DNA from: Geosiphon pyriformis
Taxonomy: Eukaryota; Glomeromycota; Glomeromycetes; Archaeosporales; Geosiphonaceae
Assembly: GCA_016748015.1 (NCBI GenBank)
Contig: JAAOMT010000011.1
Location: 1 to 64,000, forward strand
DNA: 64,000 nucleotides
Direction of reading: 5' to 3'
Under the pieces are notes generated by a model, which saw nothing but the letters and a program-made list of their open reading frames with translations, searched no databases and was not told where the DNA came from. How positions within the stretch are numbered: position 1 is the first letter of the stretch; each line of letters begins with the position of its first letter. A program made the translations under genes and the position numbers. Positions 37,151 through 45,793 of the stretch are shown piece after piece.

Positions 37151-37281
37151 TGAATAGTTCACCCAAATTAATCAATAGTTCAGCAAAATAACTTGTAGTT
37201 CATCAAAATGTATCTTTAGTTTGCTGGAATTTGGGCAAAGAGAAAAAGTGCAAGTTCATAAACTAGTACTACAACAAGTTG

Positions 37282-37306
37282 TATAAAAGAAGAGCTTTTC
37301 TCTTCT
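37282..37306 (+). promoter_or_regulatory. TATA box with adjoining hairpin, 5' LTR of C
   Basis: TATAAAAG at 37,282-37,289. It overlaps a perfect 7-bp inverted repeat AGAAGAG / CTCTTCT (37,288-37,294 and 37,300-37,306, 5-base loop). The same pair occurs at 46,187-46,211 in the 3' LTR, and versions of it occur in the A, B and solo LTRs. A transcription start about 25-35 bases downstream is expected from its position. Confidence 0.75.
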
Positions 37307-37882
37307 GGAAAATGTATCTTACTTTAGATTTATCTCTTAAAACTGTTCCTATACACACAAAAAAAAATAAATATCAAATAATTCAAAAAAACAAATTTTT
37401 TAATTATTGTACTTGGAAAATCCCCAAAACCCAACTAACATTTCGAAATTGATTAGCTACTAATTTCAGTAAACTGTTAGTGACTCCAGGTCTGGATAGA
37501 AAACGTTTCTCTTAACAAAATTTTATTTCTTTTATATTTCTTTTATTTTCTTTTATTTTTCTTATTACAATCATTAAAGTAGCCTACAGACAAGATTCCT
37601 GTAGAAGAGTTGACTTTCACAGCAAAGTAACTACACATTTTTAGTGAGCTTCCAGACAAACAATTCCTGGGAAAAAGTTGACGTTTACTACAACATAACT
37701 ACATAAAGTAACTGGCAAGGAATTGGCCATTCCACTTATAAGCCCAGCAGTTCAAATTATAGAAGATAATTTGAAGATAAATTTAGTTATTGGAGGTTCA
37801 GCTACTTCCTGAAAACGTGAATTCACAGTAGATCAACATTACCAACATTTAAGAAAAGAGACCAAAAACCTCTGGTAATATT

Positions 37883-37895
37883 TGGTGCTCTCCCA
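37883..37895 (+). other. primer binding site of element C
   Basis: TGGTGCTCTCCCA two bases after the LTR end. Across subfamilies only the first nine bases TGGTGCTCT are constant (C, D, E), so the tRNA match is probably short. The primer tRNA would end AGAGCACCA; I cannot name it. Confidence 0.75.
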
Positions 37896-37925
37896 CAGAA
37901 ATAACACAGCAACAACAAATTCAAA

Positions 37926-39623
37926 GTGGCAATCACACCAGACACAGCAACTCTAGAATATTACCAGTCAATTTACACCCACTACAAGCAAAGATTCAAC
38001 ATTCCAGACGGAATTGAAATTGTAAAGAAATCAGTATACCAATATATTGAAAACCACATCAACAATTATCTTTTTGGAAACTACAACATTTCAGAAGTTA
38101 GAAGCAACCTCTACAATAATTTAGTGCATTATTCACATTTGGGAACAGAAGACCTGAACAGTGAAACACTTGCTACCTACTTTCAAGAACTTAATTTTAA
38201 TATTATTAAGTATTGTGAAGAAAAATACCCAGTACAGTCTAAATACTCTTTTGACTTTGAATCAGAGACAGAAACAAGCAATAAAGGCAAACAAAGATTG
38301 AAGCAATACTCAAGAACCACTCCAAACACTCCAACACTACAAAAGACAACTGCCAAACACTTGCAAACATCTGAACAAGGAACCAGTGTCAAATTACCAC
38401 TTTCTATTATACCATTTCCAATTTCACTTGTTCAACCACAAACACCAAGTTCACCACTTAGCCGTTTCTCCAGACCAGAAGATTTTCAGTCACCTAGAAA
38501 TCCTACTCAACAGCAGGAACCAATATCAACAAGTGCCAATATCATTGATTACTTACAGAAAAACGAAAGTAATCACTCAGAAAGCTTGGAAAGTAAAGAA
38601 ACTGAATCAAAACCAGAAGAAATTCCAGAAAATGAAGAAGAAATGGCAACTGCTTACATTGCAAAAATCCCAGAATTCACTGGTGAAGACAATGATACCA
38701 GTCCCCAAGAATGGCTTGACAAAGTTCAAAAAGCAGGAGATGCAAATGGTTGGATTGCAGCAAGAATGCTCAAAGCAATTCCCTACTTTCTCCAAGAAAC
38801 AGCAGGAGAATAGTTTGAAAATTTAGAAGAACCATTTGAAAACTGGCAAGCATTCAAAGATGTTTTTCTACAACAATTCACTAACAACAATACCTCTATC
38901 CCTCTCAGAAACCGCTTTCACAATATCAAACAAGAAACATCTGAATCTGTTATGACCTATCTTGGAAGATTTAACAAACTTCTCAGATGAATCCGACAAT
39001 TGGAAACCAATGACTACTATTCTGATGCTCAAATTCTGGATCAGTTTATAGCAGGGTTAAAAGACAAACTGATTAAGAAAGTCCGTCCACATGCTCCAGC
39101 AGACTTAGCAACTCCTATTAAACATGCAAAGAGCTATGAAATGGCAATAGAAAAAGCAAACCACACCAAACTTGTCAACCTAGCTATTGAAAAAACCAGC
39201 TCAGCAGCTGAAAAAAAAATAGACCAACTTACAAAGAAAGTTGAAAACTACTTTACAAACCAACAACAACAGCAACAATCACAAAGATATCAACCACTAC
39301 AATGATGTAACCAAAACAATTTTGGTTACCCATCTAACAACCAACTTCAAAATTGTCATTATTGTGGAATTTCAGGACACTGAAAACAAGATTGCAGAAA
39401 ATTGCAAAGAGACCAACAAAACAGGAGTAATCAATGTTATTCTTTATCACAACCATCTTATTACCAACCTCCACCACCAATTTATTATTTATCAAGACCA
39501 CAAAATTAAAACAATTATTATCTACCAGCTCCACAACCAATACAGCAACAATATTAGCAACTTTTACCAATTCAGCAATATCAAACACCATCTATTCAAC
39601 AATATCAAATACCAGCCAGAAGA
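37926..39623 (+). pseudogene. gag of element C
   Basis: The frame opens at GTG 37,926 in context AAAGTGGCA; the upstream in-frame codon run back to a TAA has no ATG. It is open for 296 codons to a TAG at 38,811-38,813, where B keeps Trp (GEWFENL). The capsid core is at about 38,640-38,990, and the Gln-rich region and CCHC knuckle NCHYCGISGH...DC at 39,351-39,394 carry TGA at 39,381-39,383. Another TGA near 38,987 is CAA in F. All of gag through dUTPase (37,926-41,861) is in one frame. Confidence 0.88.
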
Positions 39624-40397
39624 TTGGTTCAACATAACCAATTCACATCCCAAAATCAATTTCAGAATAATAACAACAGAATTAATCCAAATAACCAGTT
39701 GGTTTCCCAAAATTTGGGCCAGCAAAGACCCAATCACTATCACACTCAACCCAGTTATCTTACAATACCAGAGGAATCGGATTTTCAACAAACTGCACTT
39801 TCTAAAGGTAAAATTGCAGCACCAAGATCAAACTCTTCTAACCACACTATTCCCTCAGCTCAAATTGCCCAAAATGCTAATCTGTCAGATATATTTCCAT
39901 TTGAATTTGAGGCAAATGAATCACCATTTCTGCTTAGTAATGCAGCAGTCAATGAACAGAAAGCAATTACTGCCATGTACACAGAAACTACAGTGGAAGG
40001 AAAACCCATTCGCTTAATCTTAGATAGTGGATCAGCTGGAAGTATTATCACTTACCAGCTGATGCAACAACTTAAACGAAATGTAGACAGACCAGCTCAA
40101 ACAGTTATTGTTACAGCTGATAGTATGAAGAAGACTCCAGTAGGAGAAATTTATGATTTCCCTTTTTCAATTGATGGAATCACCATTCCAGTTAAAGTTC
40201 TTGTTATGGATGCACCCCAATACCAAGCTCTAGTCGGAAATGATTGGCTTCACAAGACCAATGCAAACCTGAACTGGGAAACTCAAGAACTTAAAATTTC
40301 ATACCAAGGACAATATACCATAGTATTTGCAACCTGTGGTATCTTTAACAAATGATCAGAAAAAGCTCCAGTATTTGAATTTGAAGAGGAGAAAGAA
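39624..40397 (+). pseudogene. aspartic protease of element C
   Basis: A 243-codon open segment (39,624-40,355). The active site LILDSGSAGS lies near 40,016-40,045 with the DSG triplet intact, followed by ITIPVKVLVMDAPQYQALVG and NDWL. It stops at TGA (40,353-40,355), a codon that is also TGA in B and F but CAA in A. The N-terminal third is an Asn/Gln-rich linker. The protease itself appears undamaged. Confidence 0.88.
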
Positions 40398-41861
40398 ATG
40401 CCACTTACTGAAACCTACATGGCTCTTGGATCAACATCCAATTGGGCTGAAGAAACCAAACAAGAGATTTTCGAAGAATCAAGGGGATGGAAGAAAGTTA
40501 GATATTCTACACCAGAACCACAGAAACAACCACTCTATATTCCACTCAAATGCAAAGATTGCAACAAAAAACTTTCATCAATGGTGCCATGTATTTCTCC
40601 AGAAGAGGAATATAAAACTTGTACCTGTTACTTTTGCAAAGCATGCCATAGAAAACAATTTGGATCTCCAAAAAGAAGTAGAAAATGGGACAACACACCT
40701 TGCCTTACATGTGGAGAAATACTACCAGAAGAATGCAATTGGATTGATGTAGCAATGAGAGGAGGAGTATGTGATCAAACCTGTCAATATGCTCTATCAA
40801 TTTCGGAAAAAGTCAGAAGAGGAACACCATTTGATGCAGCATACAACAGTGCTCTCAATAAACTTTACCACTACCCTCATGATGCTGAAATGATTTTTGA
40901 CCTAGCAATGGCATTAATCAATGGAGCCACTCAAGAAGATGTCCACCAAATGAAAGAAGCTGAATATATTGAGTACATCATGGAATTAGCTGGATTTGAT
41001 TATGAAGATGAAGTAGAAACCTACCACCAAATTGCAAGCCACACATATCCGACCAAAGAAGCTCAAATTCAACAATTAGAGCAAATGAACATTCAATTGT
41101 GTAAAGAATGTGTTATGCCTTGTGATGACCAATGGTGTTTAGAATGTTATGCTCTTAGCATTTCTCAGCCAGATGAAAATGATGAAAATGAAATCGAATT
41201 TGGAGTATTTGAACAAGTAGAAGAACTACCAACCACTTCCATCTATCTTCTTGAAAAGCAACCACCTCTACAACTTAAATATTTTGACAACCATGGCCAA
41301 GGAATCAGACCAGAAAAAGCACACGAAATTGATGCTAGATATGACTTGAGATATCCAGGAAAAGATACTTTGATTCTCCAACCAAAGTCTTTGACAAAAA
41401 TCAATCTAAAAATTGCTCTTGAAATTCCACCAGGAGCAATGGTTCAAATTGCCTCCAGATTATCATTGGCAAGCAAAGGAATCAATATTAGAGGAGGAGT
41501 TATAGATGCAGGATACATTGGAGACATTACTATTATGTTACAAAATGAGACAGACAAACCATTCAAAATTGAACATGCTGAAAAAATTGCTCAAGCAATT
41601 TACTTACCCTTAATCAACATTTCGGGTTTACAATCAGTAAACAACAGAGAACAATTGGGAAAAAGTGAAAGAGAAACTCAAGGTTTTGGTTCAACTGGAC
41701 GATTTACAGTTCCAGTAAACATAGTTCTTAATACACAAAATGAATCTCACCAGATTCTTCAACTTCCTCAGCCAATTACCATTTCATTTTTTGGAGAACA
41801 TCACGAAATTTACACTTGCTCAAAACCCAAATCTTTGAATCCAATGAACAAATCTGTTTGA
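40398..41861 (+). CDS. Cys-rich domain plus dUTPase of element C
   Basis: A 487-codon open segment. Residues ~50-135 carry four paired-cysteine sites (CKDC; CYFCKAC; CLTC; CDQTC) around KWDN. Residues ~235-255 carry LCKECVMPC...WCLEC. This domain is not one I recognise. The dUTPase is at residues ~305-440: ARYDLRYPG, ASRLSLASKG, GVIDAGYIGDI with catalytic Asp and Tyr, EKIAQAIYLPL, GFGSTGR; all five motifs are intact. It would form a trimeric enzyme hydrolysing dUTP. It is part of the single-frame polyprotein; the first ATG of the segment is at 40,398. A deletion just before 41,861 creates the stop. Confidence 0.88.
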   Translation: MPLTETYMALGSTSNWAEETKQEIFEESRGWKKVRYSTPEPQKQPLYIPLKCKDCNKKLSSMVPCISPEEEYKTCTCYFCKACHRKQFGSPKRSRKWDNTPCLTCGEILPEECNWIDVAMRGGVCDQTCQYALSISEKVRRGTPFDAAYNSALNKLYHYPHDAEMIFDLAMALINGATQEDVHQMKEAEYIEYIMELAGFDYEDEVETYHQIASHTYPTKEAQIQQLEQMNIQLCKECVMPCDDQWCLECYALSISQPDENDENEIEFGVFEQVEELPTTSIYLLEKQPPLQLKYFDNHGQGIRPEKAHEIDARYDLRYPGKDTLILQPKSLTKINLKIALEIPPGAMVQIASRLSLASKGINIRGGVIDAGYIGDITIMLQNETDKPFKIEHAEKIAQAIYLPLINISGLQSVNNREQLGKSERETQGFGSTGRFTVPVNIVLNTQNESHQILQLPQPITISFFGEHHEIYTCSKPKSLNPMNKSV

Positions 41862-43533
41862 AGCATGAAATATCAGTTCCAAACATTTATATTCCCAAAG
41901 GAATGAAAAAATTTTGAGTTACATTTTACAACCCCAATAATTACCCTATTGTTTTATTAAACAAATTAAAAATTAGAATCATACACAGCAATATCTTTCA
42001 AGATGAAAACTCTCAAATTGTCTCTAATTTTATCGAAATTATAAAGCACACTCTACTCCCAAATCCAAATATCATTCCCACTACTGAAAACTACCACTTG
42101 TTGGAAGAAAAACTCTCTTGAATCAATATAGGTCCCTTAGAACCTCAACAACAAAGACAATTGAAACAATTGATAGCTGAATTTGCAGACATATTTGCAA
42201 AAGACAACAATGACTTGGGAAAAACAGACATTGTTCAACATCAGATCCATACAGGAGATGCTCTACCAAAACGTCAACAAGCTTATTAAGTGCCACCTGC
42301 CAGCCACCAATTTATTAGAGAAGAGGTCCAAAGAATGCTCAATAACGGATTGATTCAACCATCAAGAAGTCCTTGGGCCTCACCAGTAGTTTTGGTTAAA
42401 AAGAAAAACAGAAAAATTAGATTCTGTGTTGATTATAGACAACTGAATAGTGTTACAATTGGAGATGCCTACCCTCTTTCAAAAATTGATAACATGCTAG
42501 ATGCTCTGGGAAAAGCCAAGTTTTTTTCAACTTTAGACCTGGAAAGTGAATACTGGCAAGTCGAAATGGACCCAAAAGATAGACCCAAAACAGCATTTAC
42601 CACTCAAGGAAGAAATTATGAGTTTAATGTTATGCCTTTTGGACTCTGCAATGCACCAGCAACATTTCAGCGATTTATGGATGTTGTCTATGAAGGGTTT
42701 TTGTGGCAATCAGTAGTTGTTTATCTTGATGATACTAATGTATACTCACCAAGCTTTGAAGTCTATCTCATTCACCTGCGAGAAGTTTTTCAATGATTAC
42801 AGAAAGCAGAATTAAAGTTAAATATTGAGAAATGTCACTTTGGAAAAACAAGTTTGATCTTTCTTGGACACATAGTTAATAAAGATGGAATCAAACCAAA
42901 TTCAAGAACAATCAATACTGTCAAAAACTTTCAAACTCCAGAAATACTACAGAACTAAGAAGATTTGTGGGATTAGCCTCTTACTATCGAAAATTCATAA
43001 AAGGATTCTCAGAAATTGCCAAACCACTCAATTATCTTACCAACAAAAACGTATCCTACAAATAGACTGAAGAACAACAAAAAGCTTTTGAAATTCTCAA
43101 AACAAAATTGACAACAGCCCCAATTCTTGCTTACCCAGACTTCAACAAACAATTCCAATTAGCTACTGATGCCTCACACATAGCATTTGGTGCTATCTTA
43201 TCACAATTGGATAAAAATGGCCAAGAACAAGTTATTGCCTATGCCAGCAGAACATTTAAGCCAACAGAACTCAAATATGGCTCAACTGAATTAGAAGCTG
43301 CTGCAGTTATTTGGGCTCTTAAACATTTTCAACAATATCTGAAAAATGAAAAAGAATTTGACATAATAACGGACAACATTGGCCTCAAATGGCTCAATAA
43401 AAAGAAAACTGAACAAAGTGCCAAACAATCTCAATGGAATGACTTCCTAGCAGACTACAGATATATTGTACACCACAAACCAGAAAAACTACATACCAAT
43501 GTTGATAGCCTTTCAAGAATGAGACAAGATTAG
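41862..43533 (+). pseudogene. linker, reverse transcriptase and RNase H of element C
   Basis: After a linker (to about 42,125), RT runs from about 42,126: EFADIFAKDN, TAA at 42,287-42,289 where B has Lys, then an open RT core 42,290-42,796 with [39 protein letters not shown] and YLDD. A TGA follows (CGA expected; TAA in B). RNase H is open at 43,108-43,533: LATDASHIAFGAIL, ELEAAAVIWAL, DIITDNIGLKWL, and ends NVDSLSRMRQD. A TAG for Trp lies near 43,063. Catalytic residues of both enzymes are present. Confidence 0.9.
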
Positions 43534-43639
43534 TACCAACAACAATTCCACCACAACTTACTAACTTACCAACAAAATAACCAAACAAGAATGGATTCCA
43601 GAAACTACAGCAATCTTAAAATTATTTGGAGACCCTTAC

Positions 43640-44942
43640 CATGCCAGAAAACTGGTCTCCAAGTGAAAAATACCGCTTACAACACTAATCAAAACAATAT
43701 TTCATACACCAGAACAAAATTTATTATAAAAATCACAGAAAACCAAACCAGCCATTCAGATTAGTACAAGAGAATGAAAAAGAAACAATTTTATACAACA
43801 TGCACACAGATCCGTTTTCAGCACACTTGGGAAAAGAGAGAACAATTCAAAGAACCTTTGAACATTATTTTTGGCCTCACATGCAAAAAGACATTTGACA
43901 ATATGTAAAATTTTGTGATAACTGCCAAAGAAGAGGAGGAACTCGCCCCACAGAACTTTTAAATCCAATCAAAGTTGGACAACCTTTTGACAGAGTTGGA
44001 ATTGATTTAGTCAGACCATTACTTATCACAACCCAAGGAAATCGTTATATTGTAGTTGCAGTGGATTATCTTACCAAATGGCCTGAAGCTAGAGCCATCC
44101 AAAAAGCAGATGCAAAATCAGTAGCAAAATTCATCTATGAAGACATTATCTGTAGACATGAATGCCCAATTGAACTCTTATTTAATCAAGGAACACATTT
44201 TGTGAACAACTTGATACAAGAAATTTGTAAACGGTTCAATGTCAAAAGATTTCTATCATCACCTTATCACCCTCAAACAAATAGACTTGTAGAACGTTTC
44301 AACAGAACATTGTGTGAATCTTTAGCCAAAGTCTCAACAGACTTTGAACAAGAATAGGATATCTTTATTCCATCAGTGTTACTAGCATACAGAACACTAA
44401 AACAAGATACTATGAAACACACACCATTTGATCTTACTTATGGAAAGACAGCAACATTACCAATTAATTTCACAGTGGAAACATACCCAGTGCAACCAAT
44501 CAATAAAGAAAACTTTCAAGAGACACTTCAAAGAAGAGCCTACACTCTTCTTAGTACACTGGAAGAAAAAAGAAGAATAGCAACAGCTCATATTGAACAT
44601 TCCCAAGCTCAACAAAAAGAAAGACATGACAACAAATTATCATCTATTACCAACGAATTTAAAGTTGAAAATAAAGTTCTCTTACACAGAACAAAGGCTG
44701 AAAAACAATGGAGTGGGAAATTTGAAAAGNNNNNNNNNNNNNNNNNNNNNNNNNNNNNNNNNNNNNNNNNNNNNNNNNNNNNNNNNNNNNNNNNNNNNNN
44801 NNNNNNNNNNNNNNNNNNNNNNNNNNNNNNNNNNNNNATTCCACAAATTGGTACACATTCCCCTTTAATTAATCCTGAAGATATTCCCCGAAATTTAGAA
44901 CCAATAATTATAATAGAACAACAACCAAACTTGAACACTTAA
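43640..44942 (+). pseudogene. integrase of element C, with assembly gap
   Basis: The zinc region (SAHLGKERTIQRTFEHYFW; CDNCQRR) is followed by the core: GIDLVRP, VDYLTKWPEA, FNQGTHFVN (second catalytic Asp is Asn, AAT at 44,184-44,186) and NRLVERFN. A TGA near 43,899 and a TAG near 44,357 interrupt it. The C-terminal part 44,376-44,942 is open but masked by 108 Ns, ending NLEPIIIIEQQPNLNT. Confidence 0.9.
44730..44837. other. assembly gap (108 N)
   Basis: Unresolved bases in the C-terminal region of the C integrase. In F the corresponding sequence between the same anchors is 141 nt, so the gap seems undersized by about 33 nt unless C carries a deletion. Both lengths are multiples of three. 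Confidence 0.95.
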
Positions 44943-45127
44943 ATTTTACAATAATTCTCTACTAAAAACACAAAGACAAAAATAGTAAATAATTACAAAA
45001 CACCCAAACCCAAAAACAAATAAAAACCCCATATCCAAAAAATAATTTTCTTTATTCTCTCTTTTCATAATTAGTCAATTTTATCATAATTATTCCTCGA
45101 AATATTCAACAAATATTCCAAAAATTA

Positions 45128-45793
45128 ATGTTAGCCTTGAAAACACTTCCTGACTTATCTATAACGATTGATGGAAGTCAAATTAAATACATTCAGAAAA
45201 AAACCACAGCCCCAGTAGCAAATCATTTACAGAACTATCACCTCTATAAAAGAGAAACAAAAAGTCACTCTGAGAATAGATTACCAAAACTTTTGAAGCA
45301 GGCACTAGAAGAAAATCTGCTAATTGCCTCTATTAACATTCCACCAAATGCTACAATGCAACAAAAACTATTACTACTTCTTAATGAACAGAACAATGAA
45401 CACACCCTTATCTATAGATACTTTCAAATTGGAAAAACACTTTATAAACGAAAACTGGAACTTGAAGCAACAAATCTCACTCCTGAAGTTATACAAAAAC
45501 AAATCTACAATAAATTCAAAACAGCAGCTGGACCAACAAACACTTGCTACAAACTTAGAGCAGCTTTTAGACTTTATGATTTGTTTAATACTTGTGAAAA
45601 TGTTCTACAAAATCCAATACTGCAATCAATGAAAGTCCAATACATTGGCAAACTCACAGAACTGAAATTTCAACAATTTTCAGACCAGATTACTTCAATC
45701 ATTTTAGATCACTATCTCAATATTACAGATAGTGTTTGGACTTTGACGGAGCTCAGTCTTGAGGAGGAGATTATGTTACCAATAGAATTTTAG
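45128..45793 (+). CDS. ORF3 of element C, unknown function
   Basis: A 221-codon frame between integrase and the 3' LTR, overlapping the LTR by 20 bases. The native start seems to be upstream: B has ATG at the matching place, C has ATA near 45,086, so translation would need the internal ATG at 45,128. It contains LPDLSITIDGSQIKYIQKK, a Lys/Glu-rich middle, YFQIGKTLYKRKLELEATN and LRAAFRLYDLFNTCENVL, matching D and E in pattern. No membrane segment or signal peptide is visible, so an envelope is unlikely. Function unknown. Confidence 0.75.
   Translation: MLALKTLPDLSITIDGSQIKYIQKKTTAPVANHLQNYHLYKRETKSHSENRLPKLLKQALEENLLIASINIPPNATMQQKLLLLLNEQNNEHTLIYRYFQIGKTLYKRKLELEATNLTPEVIQKQIYNKFKTAAGPTNTCYKLRAAFRLYDLFNTCENVLQNPILQSMKVQYIGKLTELKFQQFSDQITSIILDHYLNITDSVWTLTELSLEEEIMLPIEF
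45755..45773 (+). other. polypurine tract of element C
   Basis: Purine-rich CTTGAGGAGGAGATTA directly before the 3' LTR, the expected plus-strand primer. Equivalent tracts abut the 3' LTRs of F, D and E on the minus strand. Confidence 0.8.

Larger units (their letters stand above)
36869..37880 (+). repeat. 5' LTR of element C
   Basis: 1,012 bp, TGTTACC...GGTAATA (the last six would be GTAACA; a C-to-T change). U3 holds ~20-bp tandem repeats and a TATA box about 413 bases in. Most differences I noticed from the 3' LTR are CG versus TG or CA. It would act as promoter for the genomic RNA. Confidence 0.95.

Noticed and set aside
39241-40017. 258-codon Asn/Thr/His-rich frame overlapping gag and protease of C
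   Set aside because: It is another frame of the Gln/Asn-rich Gag linker; similar frames occur in A, B and F because the CAA/AAC-rich DNA lacks stops. No homology of its own.
40398-41861. Host dUTPase gene
   Set aside because: It is in the same frame and order as in five other element copies, flanked by protease and RT.
37926-44942. TGA read as an amino acid (alternative genetic code)
   Set aside because: TGG is used normally, TAG and TAA occur as well, and homologous positions alternate between CGA, CAA, TGA and TAA, which fits CpG decay.
45128-45793. ORF3 as an envelope gene
   Set aside because: Position fits, but no signal peptide, transmembrane segment, furin site or cysteine pattern is seen in C or D.
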